64,000 bases of DNA, taken from NCBI GenBank assembly GCA_024516035.1, contig CM044957.1:45297547-45361546 (forward strand). The letters are read 5' to 3'. Under the pieces are notes generated by a model. That model ran no database searches. It worked only from the letters and a program-made list of their open reading frames with translations, and was not told the origin of the DNA. Each line of letters starts with the position of its first letter. Position 1 is the stretch's first letter. Of this stretch, positions 52,521 through 63,212 are shown in pieces. This stretch comes from Bactericera cockerelli (taxonomy: Eukaryota; Arthropoda; Insecta; Hemiptera; Triozidae). The position numbers were made by a program, and so were the translations under genes.

Positions 52521-55462
52521 ATGTCTGAGATACATTATATGGAAGAAGATATTATATTCTTGAAAAGTCTGCAGTTTCATAGCTTGAAATCCAATGAAAA
52601 AGATGTTCAAACAATTGAGAAAGTTATGGCTGTCCCGAATTTATTCTGTACTAGAATAGACTTTGAAGGTAAGTTAAACGTTCAGTGGCGTAGCGAGACC
52701 TACATTTGGGGGGGAGGGTTTGAAGGGATTTCAGGGTTCAGAAATTTGCCTAACATATTATATTCCATCTTTGCTGGGGTTTCTTGGAAATTTGGGGGGG
52801 GGGGGGGGTTTAGGTTCCAGTCCCTGGAATTTCCTTATGATTATACAGGTCTGACTGTATATTCAAAATAATCTGAATAAGCTTTCCTCCACACTACATT
52901 ATATCCCGTTCAGATTCATGTGAGATGTACTTCTTATGTCTTTGGTGCATCTAATGATCTAGATATTCTTGTGAAAGTGGGCACAGCTCCTTAGACCCTA
53001 GGATTCCTCCATTAGTAGTATTTATACTCTTTTAATAATAATAATAAATACTGTTAGGTATTGTATATTTTACGGTTCATGACAAAGATACAAAAAAAGA
53101 ACAATAACAAAAAATATCAATTTTTTTACAGATACACACTAATATTGATTATGCTCCTTCTTCTCTCCTTGGTACTGCTTTTTTTCTTCACATCTTCTTC
53201 TTAGCTACAAGTTAATTGTGTATAAATTAATTCTTAGCTTCATTTTAAATAATTTACATGTTGGGTGCATCTTGATAATTATTATTAATAATCAAGAGCC
53301 CTCTAAAAGTGGATTCTGTCCTCAATTTTTTTTTTTTTTTAAATTGGTTTAATGAAACAAAAATCACCAATTCCACCAAGTATCTTGGTTATAGTGTGTT
53401 TACCACAATATTATATTTATTAAGCTTTGTCCCTTGTGATCTCACTTATTATTACCATATGTGTGTCCCAAATATGGTGAATCACCCTGTATGATATTAT
53501 GATTGCAGATGAAAAAGAAAAACTAGAGACTGCAAAAGAAGAATGTGCAAGACTTCAAAAGTTAATTGATGAAAGATCTCTTGAACTGAACAATGCTGAA
53601 GATCAATTGGAAGCATTACAAGATAAAAAAGTAAGCTCAAAATTTACAGACTAGATACTGCTTACCTATATGGTATCTCTCAAACATCCTTCCCTTTTAT
53701 CCAAAACTTTTAAACATGTTGGATTTTTTAATACTTTTGATTTCTAAGGATAGGAATTATAATCCACAATTGAATCCCAAAAATAAAGTACCCAATAGGT
53801 ACTTGGAAATCTAAATTAGATTTTAAGTATCCATGTGCAATTAGTGAGTTCTGGCAGTGCAACCTTGTGACTGAAAGTAAGCTAGGACTTGTTTTCTTAA
53901 AAGTAAGCTAGCACACTTTACATCTAAATTCTTTGGCATAAGTAGGAATCAAACTTACGACGTACTGGTTCAAATATGTAAAGTGTGCTAGGTTACTTTA
54001 AAGAAAACAACTAGCATTTTGATCTAGAATGAGTAGTTGCATGTGGATATACATAGAAGAAAGTAGCTTACTTTACATTTTCAAATCTTTATGTCCTAGT
54101 TGATCTAGGTTCTAAAAATAACCAATATGAATGTTTTCATGAAATCAAAATTTCATAGTGGTCAGGAAAGGAGTTCAGCTTACCATAAGAACTTCATGAA
54201 AGACAATCTATTTTCGAGTCTTACTATGAATACCTATGAAATGACATTTAATAAATGTCATTGGTATGTAGGAGAAAACAAAGAAATAAAATATGTACAA
54301 ACTAGGTTTCATGTTATTACAGGCCTGGCGTGCTTCATGAACAATGCTTACCATGAAGCTAGAACGATTTTAAATATACCCTTTTGAAATGCATTTTTTA
54401 TTGTTTTATTCCGACCTCAGTAGCTTGATCGATAAGGCGGCGGACTTGTAACCTGGAGGTCAGTGGTTCACGTCCCGGTTTCAGCAAAGATTTAGTAAAA
54501 CGAGTTTGAGTAGATGTTACATCGCGAAAGTGATTAGCACATGTATGATAACTTAAAAAACTTTATTGTTTTATTCAATTCAATTACAGGAACTTTTAAA
54601 GTCAGACATGAAAGATGTTGGAGATAAAGTTTCAGTGAAGGTTCAGGAACTTCACAAATTAAAGAAATTACAAAGACCTGGTTCTAGTGATAGGAGGAAA
54701 GTTCTCTCTCAGATGTAAGTATTGTCTTTTATCTTTCTCACGTTATGTTAGAATTTTCTGTGGTTTAGTTTAGTAATTAGGATATTGGAATGAGTAGGCC
54801 GCACAACACTACGGCATGGGCAAGAAGCTACAACATAAGTTTAGTGTCTGTATGGTCTTTGTTGTAGCTTGCCCATCCCGTAGTATGCCTCCCCTCTGAT
54901 GGACGAAAAGTGACACAATATTTCCCATTTTGGTGCTCGGTTAACACGAGCGCACCGGAAAGTACCCTTTACAAATAACTGTAACTATATGTAGAATATT
55001 TTTTTTTGTCGGTTTGGTGTATCGAACCCGGGACCTTCCGCATGGGAAGTGAGTGCTTGACCACTGAGCTAATCGCACGCTCCTTGAGACTCTGAGTTTT
55101 TGTTGTTGTTTTTTTACTCCGAAAAGTTTAAAGTTTTACTTGGACGGATTGCAATAAGTAATTATACCTTCTATTAGGCTGGATTACTAGTGATTTACAG
55201 TTAATATACCATTATAATTTGTTAAGAAAAAAAAAAGAAGTAGGCAGTTGGACCCATTATACCTTATGGGTAAAATATAATGTAAAAATGCCAACAAACC
55301 CAGCTTATCCTACGCCTTATTGCGCAAAATTACCTATTTATTGTTATTTTTATTTTCAGAAAATTATTGAAAATTTACGAAAATCTTTTCAAAATGAAAT
55401 TACGTGATTCTTCACTAATGGAGAATAAACCCAAGAATTTCGTATATGGCTGTATCCTTTAA
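52521..55462 (+). CDS. Small coiled-coil protein, possibly Spc24-like kinetochore subunit
   Basis: Exons 52521-52668, 53509-53630, 54590-54714, 55360-55462, joined in phase; 165 aa if the last exon is terminal. Start MSEIHYMEEDIIFLKSLQFH. Residues about 50-135 form a heptad-rich helix (EKEKLETAKEECARLQKLID, ERSLELNNAEDQLEALQDKK, then VKVQELHKLKKLQ), continuing to RKVLSQ and LLKIYENLFKMKLRD. A long coiled coil followed by an (L/I)Y-x(3)-(F/L)-x-(I/M) stretch is the layout of Spc24/Spc25 proteins of the Ndc80 complex, which bind the inner kinetochore. The C-terminal globular part would be unusually short, so a further 3' exon may exist. The first three exons are firm; the last and the family call are tentative. 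Confidence 0.6.
52683..52820 (+). repeat. G-rich tract, possible transposon end
   Basis: CAGTGGCGTAGCGAGACCTA then a G7AG3 run (52709-52720) and a 15-G run at 52794-52808. CAGTGGCGTAGC.A is a common terminal motif of DNA transposons, but no opposite end was found. In intron 1 of the coiled-coil gene. Confidence 0.5.
53882..54014. repeat. ~40-bp inverted repeat (foldback/MITE)
   Basis: Left CTAGGACTTGTTTTCTTAAA AGTAAGCTAGCACACTTTACAT region (53882-53923), right its near-complement (53975-54014), loop about 51 bases. Coiled-coil gene intron 2. Confidence 0.8.
54411..54565 (+). repeat. tRNA-headed SINE family F (plus)
   Basis: CCGACCTCAGTAGCTTGATC GATAAGGCGG, CTTGTAACCTGGAGGTCAGT (Thr-TGT-like loop), GGTTCACGTCCCGG box B, body TTAGTAAAACGAGTTTGAGT. 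It ends near the acceptor of exon 3 at 54590. Confidence 0.85.
54780..55085 (-). repeat. tRNA-headed SINE family G (full, minus)
   Basis: Right end complement of GAGCGTGCGATTAGCTCAGT; box B complement GTATCGAACCCGGGACCTTC; body CAAAAAGTGACAC and GCAGGCTACAAC-type sequence in reverse. Coiled-coil gene intron 3. Confidence 0.82.
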
Positions 55463-55569
55463 AACACTATTAGTTAATTATAAGCACATTCAATAACATT
55501 AAATAGTTTGCAAATAAAAATCCGTTGATGAAGTTGACCACTAAAGATTAAAATATATTTTTTTGTAAA

Positions 55570-56225
55570 CGATGTTTGTGAAAAAAACACTGCCAATTAT
55601 GGACAAAATACTTCCTCGTGATTGTTTCACATTGTATACACGTCGCAATTTGGGATTTCATATTAAATCACTTGTATCTCCAAAACAGCTTAACCGGTTT
55701 TCTTCAAATTTGTTTTATATGCTACAGTACTATTTTTCGTACATTCTAGACTCTAGAGTATTCTAGACTCTACAAAAAATTCTATATCGCCAAGCCGAAG
55801 ACCTCATTTTTTCACTTTTTTGTCAAATATTCTGGAAATTTCTTAAATATTAGAGCTAAATCATAAAATCGGGTGTACCGTTCACGAGATATAAGCGTTT
55901 AAGTAAAAAGTTAGTGGTCAGGCGCATGGTCTCTTTCACCCAGAACCGCTACTATGAAGTTGATGAATTTTAAATCGGACCATCTACAGAATGTCTCCTA
56001 TATGTGTACAAAATTTCATCAAAATCCGTTCGGTAGTTCCTGAGATTTGCGCGTTACAAGGAATATTTTTAACAGACCAACAAACAGACAGACAGATAGG
56101 CACAAATCCAAAATTGCTCAAGAGGTCCAGAAATATGAAAAAATTGAAATCGGAAGAGAAACAAATATTATTATTTTTTACAAAACAGAACACGATACTT
56201 CCGATTTCTAATATTAGAAATTCAC
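55570..56225 (+). repeat. Repeat P (long, plus)
   Basis: CACTGCCAATTATGGACAAA, GTATCTCCAAAACAGCTTAA, CGGGTGTACCGTTCACGAGA, GTTCGGTAGTTCCTGAGATT, ending in TTCTAATATTAGAA. Longer than the copy at 25640-26110. Confidence 0.75.
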
Positions 56226-56237
56226 CCGGTCGTCAAA

Positions 56238-56403
56238 GTCCCGAATTATGAAACAAGATTTGGTTAACTAATCCTTCACTATCCCTTAACACGCCCTCTG
56301 GTAGGAATACCAACCAATCAGAGAGCATTTATATCAAAGTGATAGTGGCTTGAATTAAATAATCCTTGGTATTTATTTAATCCTGTTTCATTATACGGCC
56401 CTT
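56238..56403. mobile_element. Probable MITE, diverged TIRs
   Basis: Left TCCCGAATTATGAAACAAG, right complement CCTGTTTCATTATACGGCCC; interior ACCAATCAGAGAGC resembles the element at 58602-58749. Confidence 0.5.
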
Positions 56404-56446
56404 AGTGTTAATTGAATTAGCGGCCCTTAGTTTAATTGAAATAGTA

Positions 56447-56809
56447 CGCCAGCCTCCTTGGCGTAACGGTTGAGACTACTGCCCGTAGTCCAGAGATCCC
56501 GAGTTCGATCCCCGGTTGGAGCAGACTTTTCGAAGAAAATTCTGTTCCCTCAAAAAAAAAAGTGAGGCTTGCATTTCCGGCCCTACCCAGGCTGGGTGAG
56601 GTTAATGTGGGTAGCTGGTACGATTCTCAGCGAACGGAGGGTAAAACCCCCGTCCTACTCCAGGACGTAAAATCAATTATAATTGTTGGCGTGAGGAAGA
56701 GCATCCAGCCTTAAAAGAAAGTGCCAAAACCAACCAACCTTAACCATGAAGTTGAACAACGTCGACCCTGCTCAAGTGGGATAAGACAGAGTAAAAGAAG
56801 AAGAAGAAG
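56447..56809 (+). repeat. tRNA-headed SINE family D (full, plus)
   Basis: Longest copy, about 363 bp: head GCCAGCCTCCTTGGCGTAAC, box B GAGTTCGATCCCCGGTTGGA, body TGGTACGATTCTCAGCGAAC, GCATCCAGCC, CAACGTCGACCCTGCTCAAG and a (GAA)n tail. Confidence 0.9.
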
Positions 56810-57569
56810 TTTAATCGAAATAGTGTAATCTTAAATATGATAACGTGATTTTTGAAAAACTCACCAACTCCTTAACCACAACTTCAGTTATCTATAATGA
56901 TGTAACCACGTACGTGAGGAATTTCAACTTACCCCTGGTCCAAGGGATCGCCTGGGATTTACTCCCCCCCGCCGCCCACCTGAGCTGGGTGATTGACTGT
57001 TCGGATGATGAGAACAACTTGGAGATGTGCCAGTCGAACGTACCATATAATTATGAAAAACAGTAGAAAGCTGTCAACCAATTTGAAATTCTTCCTACCT
57101 AGTTTTCCTCGTTCATTTGAGTATGTGACCACATGAGAATAAGACCGGTAGCTCAGTGGTCAAGAAACTCTGTTGTGTTCGCGCACTGACCGTAAATGTT
57201 CGTTTTTTAGACCATCTCATCCTTTTTTGATCAAGGGATTTAAAGTCACAAATAACATTTGACTTGATGAAAAAATATTTAAGAAAACTTAGTAATAATA
57301 GAAATGTTCAACAAAATGCAAAACGGATTTGTGTTTTCAAAAAAAAAAAAAAATGTTCTTTCGACGAAAAAAGCTATCGATCAAACTATTATGGTAGGTA
57401 TAAGAAAAAAAATCACCTACACCTCACGTTGCGATCCTTAAGCATCCATTAAGATACTATCAAAAAAGAAACATGTCACCCTGTAATAATTTATTAGTAA
57501 GTGCCTTATTAAGTTTCTAATACAAAGTACATAGTACCTAATAATTATAACAATAATATAGTATTGTTG
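56810..57569. other. Intergenic, no supported gene
   Basis: A 73-codon open frame at 56845-57066 has no recognised family, no splice context and no family-like residues; I treat it as chance. A short SINE E-like head remnant (GACCGGTAGCTCAGTGGTCA) is at about 57144. Confidence 0.45.
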
Positions 57570-57785
57570 TGTTGTGGACTGGTAGTCAAGTGATTAACGC
57601 GCTAGTCTGGTAATCGAGGTAGCGTAGGGATCCGTTGGTTCGAATCCCACCCAGTGTATGCATTTTCCTCACTAATATGAGTGTGTGACCAAATAATAAT
57701 AAGACTCTGAGGGTTAGGTGGTAGAAAATGCTTTGAGCATTAACCTCGCCGGGTGGTTACCTTCCACTAAAGAGTATTACTATTG
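57570..57785 (+). repeat. tRNA-headed SINE family A (plus)
   Basis: GGACTGGTAGTCAAGTGATT, GGTTCGAATCCCACCCAGTG, GTGTGACCAAATAATAATAA, GGTTACCTTCCACTAAAGAG. Nearly full. Confidence 0.87.
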
Positions 57786-57969
57786 TGATTCAAAGCTCAC
57801 AATTTACTGTTGGAAATTAAATGTTCAATTAAAAACACAATTAAATAAAATTTACTTTACATTAAATAAATAAACCTCTGTACAGAAAGACTTTATGTTC
57901 TGTTCTTCTTATTTTTTTTATACAATACTTGAATCAATCTTGCTCTTAGATTATAAGACATATCATCAT

Positions 57970-58175
57970 CATCATCATAGGGTAGCACATCATCATCGTG
58001 AACGATGGTAGCCAGACAGTGGAGGAATGACTCAGCACTTCTACCACTGTTTTTACAAGGAGGCTAATAATTGACAAGAGCCTCCAGAACCAATCCAATG
58101 CTGGTCTACTCTCTGTTTATAGTCCCCCAGCCAGACTGCTGGTCTACTCCCTGTTTATAGTCCCCCAACCAGAAT
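57970..58175 (-). repeat. Hairpin-rich repeat with two 38-bp units (minus)
   Basis: CATCATCGTGAACGATGGTA, GACAGTGGAGGAATGACTCA, CTACCACTGT, then GGTCTACTC.CTGTTTATAG twice 38 bp apart. Confidence 0.85.
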
Positions 58176-58601
58176 TGTTAAAATCATAATTATTAATATA
58201 TTCATTACGGTGTTAATTTCCCTTCTCTATACCACACAGTTTTGTATGTTTGTATTTGAAAACATTTAAATTACTGATTTTATTTTGACAATATAAACTG
58301 ATGACTATATTAGTCAATACAGGAAAAGAATGTGTTCATTTAAAATGCCTGACATTCTGTGCCTATAGATACCACGCATTGGAATGTCCAAATGTTGATG
58401 TAGAAAATAAGCTAATTATTGATAATGTTTCTTTAAAAAAAAAGGCAATTCATTTTGATAAATAATAAAATAAAATAATCAATACTCATATGAAGATGCT
58501 TACAAATAATTTGTATACATGTTTCACTCACCAAAATTATCTTTGACTTATCAAGAACGTGTTTTTTTTTAAAATCCAAGATCACTAGCACACAAATTCT
58601 T

Positions 58602-58749
58602 AGGGCAGAATTATAAAACAGGATTAAGATTAAGATAAGCTAGATCCTCCCTTAAGTCAGAGTTTGAACCAATCAGAGCGCAGTACAACCCAGCTTGAGG
58701 GACATTCAGGCTGATCTTAAATTTAATCCTATTATATAATTCGGTCCTA
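58602..58749. mobile_element. ~148-bp TIR element (MITE)
   Basis: Left TTAGGGCAGAATTATAAAAC AGGATTAAGATTAAGAT, right diverged complement ATCTTAAATTTAATCCTATT ATATAATTCGGTCCTAA. Interior AACCAATCAGAGCGCAG. Confidence 0.7.
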
Positions 58750-58786
58750 AATAGACGAATTATTATTTTTAGTTAGGCTTTCAAAA

Positions 58787-58965
58787 GGGTTGGGTGAAAG
58801 AGATTGCCACAGGCAATAACCCCACCCTTTAGGTAGCACATTAGATTTATTCTCTTTTTTGTTCTTGTTTCTTCGTTCAATCTATTTATTTTTTCTTTAT
58901 AATTTCATTGTATTTTACTGTATGTATTTTGTGTAACCTAATAAAGCGTAATATAATATCTAATA
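58787..58965 (+). repeat. Repeat family I
   Basis: GGGTTGGGTGAAAGAGATTG, AATAACCCCACCCTTTAGGT, T-rich centre, ACCTAATAAAGCGTAATATA. Confidence 0.8.
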
Positions 58966-59222
58966 ATAATAATTATTTCTGTTGTGTTATAATTTTTACG
59001 CAGTGAAATGAAATGAAATGATTTTTTCTTGTTTCCTGGGCCTTGTTCTTGAAATAAATCTCACTCTCCAAATCTCCTTTTCAATAGTCAAACTTCGATT
59101 AAATAATGGATTCAGAGATTGAGTTATCTGAAGGAAATTTGATGGATGGAAGGAAGATTTGTGAATTTTAAGATTGACCGTGTTTTCTGGAATGAAGCCC
59201 TGAAAAATCTATTGAAACTTGT

Positions 59223-59505
59223 AGTCACTGCGGCCGAGTGAGTTAGCGCGCTAGACATTGCACGCATGGTGACCTGGGTTCGATCCCCAGCGGGGTGGGA
59301 ATTTTTCTGCTCTGTACTTGGATGTTCGGGGTCCACTCAAAACTCGTGAGGAAAAATGAGTAGCTGCTTTGATGTGAAGCAGCGACCAGTGGCAGAATCA
59401 TAGGCAAAAAAATACAAGATATTGTAAATTAAAGTGGTAAAGTCCTATGATTCTGTGGTACCTACTAAAATTGTGACATAATAACACAAAGAAAAAGCAT
59501 TATTA
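59223..59505 (+). repeat. tRNA-headed SINE family B (full, plus)
   Basis: GTCACTGCGGCCGAGTGAGT, GACCTGGGTTCGATCCCCAG, GAGGAAAAATGAGTAGCTGC, GTGACATAATAACACAAAGA and (ATT)n at the end. Not paired with family C here. Confidence 0.87.
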
Positions 59506-59792
59506 TTATCTATTGAAACTTGCTGTAATGTCTTTTCTGATAGTACTTTTTGATCCCAGCTCTTGACGATTTTTATCACTCGAAGTGTATTTTGAGCGAT
59601 TGATGTTACTATTGGAAGAATTCTTTGTGTAAACAACAAAATAGACCCTAACAGTACGTACAGTAGTTTGTAAACAATTACATCATACACTTTTGCATGG
59701 GTGTTGTGCAGAATCTCAGAATAAACACTGTTTGTTTCTTCTTTATTTTACAGAACTTTTATACATACCAGTAGTTCTGTGAACTGTAGACT

Positions 59793-60012
59793 CGTGCACT
59801 GGTAGTCAAGTGGTTAACGCACTAGTCTGGTAGTCGAGGTAGCTGAGGGATCCGTTGGCTCGAATCCCAGCCAGTGCATGAATTTTTCCTCATTAATATG
59901 AGTTTGTGACCACATAATAATAATAAGACTGAGGGCTAGGTGGTAGAAAATGCTCTGAGCATTAACCTCGCCTGGTGGTTACCTTTCACTAAAGTGTATT
60001 ATTATTATTATA
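59793..60012 (+). repeat. tRNA-headed SINE family A (plus)
   Basis: GTGCACTGGTAGTCAAGTGG, GGCTCGAATCCCAGCCAGTG, GTTTGTGACCACATAATAAT, AACCTCGCCTGGTGGTTACC, ending (TTA)n. Confidence 0.88.
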
Positions 60013-60059
60013 TCCCTCACTCAGCTATCGTCAAGAACTGACTGCAAAATCTCTAAATA

Positions 60060-60245
60060 AAGAGACAAATTCTATATCACAAGTCATTGCTAAGCGTCGG
60101 TTTTCCCTATCTTACACAGTTCGCAATCAGAGGTATTACAAAAGAGGTATTTGTAATACCTATGTGGAGCTAAGTCTGGATCTGCGTATTGTCATAGATG
60201 GAGAAAATTAATGCTAAGTCATGACTTAAGATCTCGATTTTGTCT
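60060..60245. mobile_element. Relative of the 6697-7056 MITE
   Basis: GCGTCGGTTTTCCCTATCTT ACACAGTTCGCAATC matches the interior of 6697-6830; GTCATGACTTAAGATCTCGA matches the outer element. The ends are decayed. Confidence 0.65.
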
Positions 60246-60474
60246 CTAAAATTGTTCGATCAGGCTTTAAAACAACCGAAATTCCTTTTCTGATCGAACG
60301 AAGTGAATTGATCTGTATAGTAGGCTCTGCCCATGGTGGGTTTTTGTGCAGCAAATCAATGAGTCGAAAAATCTCTTTTTGGCTAGATGATTTCTCCCTC
60401 CATCTTCTTGATCCTGGCATTGCCGCCCAACTCAGTCTGGGTGAGGTTAATGTGGGAAGAGAATGCTGCTGGCC

Positions 60475-60605
60475 TTAGCACTACCCTTGATCAAGTTTTG
60501 TTTCTATAATATTATTTAAATGTTCCTTGTATGTATAATTGTATATATAGGTACATCTTATAAATACTGGAAATAAAACTTGATCGAATTTGTATAATAA
60601 TAGTA
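60475..60605 (+). repeat. Repeat M (plus)
   Basis: GCACTACCCTTGATCAAGTT, TGTATGTATAATTGTATATA, AATAAAACTTGATCGAATTT. A SINE D tail-like piece follows to about 60700. Confidence 0.7.
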
Positions 60606-60984
60606 GGTTTGTAAGCTTCCTGCGGATGGAGGGTTTAACCCCCGTCGTGTTCATACACAACGGAGGTTTTATAGTCATCTATGCTGTTCAAAAAAGACAT
60701 TAAACTCTTAAAAAAGAAAAAAAATTATGATATTTTAGTGATTAGCCCAAGTTGTAATCCGATAATCTCAGTCCTAAGACTTCCAACTTTTTAAGATAGG
60801 GTTCGAGTTTTTTGTTATTCATGTTTTTAAAACAATTTTTGTTGTTGAATAATTTGACCTCTCTTTACATGCATGTTTTTAAGAATCAATTTTTGTGAAA
60901 ATATCCAGTTTCCTGTTGTAAGCTGATACTCGACCTTGCAGAGGAATTTCGTGTTTGAGTTAAACTCAGAGTGCGTCATATTTC

Positions 60985-61235
60985 AAACACAGGAAAGTTG
61001 GTTCCAAATTCCACTTTCCATGATGATACCATTGAAGAAACATTGCATTGTAAACATTGTCTCTTAGTACATTATGATCACGTACAGGGAATTCGCTTAA
61101 ATATTCGTAATCGTATTGTGCAATGTACCGTTGTACAATAAGTCCATAACTATGTATTAGAACTATGTAAAATATGTCATCATATTTCCGATGAAATGCT
61201 AAGTATAGGCAAGAGTCTATTCTCTAATCGATTTT
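60985..61235 (+). pseudogene. Possible decayed coding segment with CxxC pairs
   Basis: One frame, broken by one TAA near 61140, reads ETLHCKHCLLVHYDHVQGIR then LNIRNRIVQC, and after the stop VLELCKICHHISDE. Two CxxC pairs around a basic stretch look like a small zinc-binding domain. No splice context that keeps it in a known gene was found and the family is unknown. It may be chance. Confidence 0.3.
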
Positions 61236-61504
61236 TTTAAAGATGATTGTTTTACATGTTGTTGTTGTAGCCAGCTTGGCTACAGCTGGAGGGGTGAGTG
61301 ATGGTCTTCAGCCAACTTATATTTCAAAGTTAGCTCGTCCTAAACCACACATTTCTATGTGCGATCAACCATCATGAGGACTTGGACTTTTCTTTATAAG
61401 CCATTAAACCCTTAGGAAACTGGAAGCTAGCCTGACTTGTAAGGGTTGGCTATTCTGTTCTCTGTTTATAGTCCTCTAGCGAGACATTGTTTCACATCAG
61501 CCTT

Positions 61505-61805
61505 TTTTATTTCGTAGCCATGAAACAGGATCTACTGTAGACGCCTATGGTCTGTGTTGCAGCCTGCGCATTCCGAATTATGCCTCTCTTCTGATGGGCG
61601 AGAAGTGACACTTCCCATTTAGATCCTGAGTCAACACGAGCGCATCGGAAGGTATCCCTTACACACAACTCTTTAAAGGAAACAACTCTTTGTGTCAGTT
61701 TTCGTCTTTCAGAGGGGAGGTATACTACGGGATGGACATTGGGCAAGCTACAACATAGACTACGAGCGTCTACAATAGTTCCTATTTCATGACTACAAAA
61801 AAACA
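61505..61805 (-). repeat. SINE G body, two partial copies
   Basis: CATGAAACAGGATCTACTGT, GATGGGCGAGAAGTGACACT, CAACACGAGCGCATCGGAAG in reverse, then a second stretch in plus (AGAGGGGAGGTATACTACGG, GCAAGCTACAACATAGACTA). No intact tRNA head. Confidence 0.65.
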
Positions 61806-61943
61806 CTCATCTTAAAAAAAAATTAAAAAAAGTTGTATACTTGGCAGAGTGCACTACCACGCACCTATATTGATATTATTCATTTGGTTCCATTGAATTG
61901 ACCTAAATGATGTTGATATATTGCTGATCCTGCTGAATGATTC

Positions 61944-61975
61944 AGTCGAGTCAGAACTATCGAGTGAACCAGTCA
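61944..61975 (+). promoter_or_regulatory. Candidate core promoter: initiator at 61944 plus DPE
   Basis: TCAGTC (61942-61947) fits the arthropod initiator with A+1 at 61944. AGTCA at 61971-61975 is exactly +28 to +32 and fits the downstream promoter element RGWYV. CGAGT at +18 to +22 is near the MTE/bridge consensus. No TATA box is evident at -30, as expected for DPE promoters. Confidence 0.6.
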
Positions 61976-62010
61976 ACAGTACTCGTTCTGAGGCAGAACC
62001 ATTTTATGAG
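61944..62010 (+). other. Candidate 5'UTR exon 1 of the secreted-protein gene
   Basis: From the initiator to the donor TTATGAG|GTGAGTG at 62010/62011. It would splice to the acceptor TCATTTCAG at 62899, whose exon starts with UTR and then the signal-peptide ATG. Confidence 0.5.
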
Positions 62011-62089
62011 GTGAGTGCGTACAGTATTTTCATGCATTTTTTCCTCGTAATTATACAAAGTGGTTGGATCAAAGGTTGATTACTTCCGA

Positions 62090-62600
62090 TATTTTCTAAT
62101 GGTAATAGAAATCGGAAATATTGTGTTTATTCTCGTAAAAAATTTTTTGCTCCGATTTCAATTTTTTTCATTCTGGACGTTTCATAACCTCCTGAGCAAC
62201 TTTGGTTTTCGGTCTGTTACATACATTTCCTGTTAAGCGCAAATCTCAGAAACTACTGAACGGATTTCAATGAAATTTTGTATTCAAAATATAATAATAA
62301 TAAGTCATATCTTTATTTTTCATTTCCTTTTTTGTATACAGAGGACCTATCCTAAGCAATTTTATTTGACTTCTAAGATTCTAATATAGGAGACGTATTG
62401 TTAATGGGTCCCATTTTAAATTCATCAACTTCGCATTAGCGCTTCTTTGAGATAGAGACTATGCGCCTGACCTCTAACTTTTTACTAATACGCTTATATC
62501 TCGTGATCTACCCACCCGATTTTGATTTTTTGTTAATGTATCTTTATGTGTATTCGAGTTTTACATTGTGAATTTGTAATTATTTTTTAATAAAATATGA
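62090..62600 (-). repeat. Repeat P (minus, partial)
   Basis: Complement of the P motifs: CAGAAACTACTGAACGGATT, TCTCGTGATCTACCCACCCG, and near the left end GATATTTTCTAATGGTAATAGAAATC. In intron 1 of the secreted-protein gene. Confidence 0.65.
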
Positions 62601-62739
62601 TTGAGCTCTGAAAGCTATTTAAGAAAATCCGAAATTGCCGACGAAAAAGTGCAACAAATCAGTCTAAAAAGACACCTTAAGGTGTATCCTTCCACCCTAA
62701 GGTGTATCATTTTAACAGTTATTCACAATTATTGTGATA

Positions 62740-62870
62740 TCATAATTTACTCAAACTCGCTTTACTATTTTTTCGATTTTTTAATGATAAAACATAGGAC
62801 TTGAACCACCAACCTCAGATAGCAAGTCCGCCACCCTATCGATCGAGCCACTGAGGTTGGTGTTAAGGTG
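62740..62870 (-). repeat. tRNA-headed SINE family F (minus)
   Basis: ACTCAAACTCGCTTTACTAT, GGACTTGAACCACCAACCTC, CACCCTATCGATCGAGCCAC TGAGG. It ends about 40 bp upstream of exon 2 of the secreted-protein gene. Confidence 0.8.
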
Positions 62871-62956
62871 TATTATTATTAAAATTTCTTTCATTTCAGA
62901 TTGAGTCAGCAATTTCCTCATTGTTTCAAATGTGTTGAACTACCAAGCTCTCTACC

Positions 62957-63023
62957 ATGGCCAGGCTATTACCCACTTTGTGTTTTGCCGCTACACTGTT
63001 CGTGTGCTTGTGGTCTGCTGACG
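62957..63023 (+). CDS. Signal-peptide exon of a secreted or membrane protein, 3' partial
   Basis: ATG in a good context (CTACCATGG) opens MARLLPTLCFAATLFVCLWS then ADG, followed by donor GTAAGT at 63024. The exon begins at 62900 after TTTCATTTCAG. The short basic start, hydrophobic core and small residues near SAD/G make a typical cleavable signal peptide. A stop in this frame precedes the ATG. The body of the protein is beyond the right edge; no further exon is seen up to 64000, so its identity cannot be known. Confidence 0.65.
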
Positions 63024-63212
63024 GTAAGTAGCGCATCATAAAGAGACTTCATTGAAAAAAATGGGGAAAAAAATAGCGGGCTACACCTGTTGGTCGCTAG
63101 GGCATCACACACATAACGCATACCCAACCACACAAACAGTGCACTCACATAGAGGAACCTTCTTATTTATTTTTTCCTTCTTATTTATGTTCGTCTCGTT
63201 GATTTCTTTTAT

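Noticed and set aside
56845..57066. 73-codon ORF ending near 57066 as an extra exon of the coiled-coil gene
   Set aside because: No acceptor in a matching phase was seen and the peptide has no coiled-coil or Spc24-like character.
61900..62939. Reading 61915-62010 and 62900-62939 as the last coding exons of the coiled-coil gene
   Set aside because: The frame is open (…AEPFYE then IESAISSLFQMC stop) but starts after a stop and has no good acceptor; the exact Inr/DPE spacing and the signal-peptide ATG downstream make a 5'UTR the better reading.
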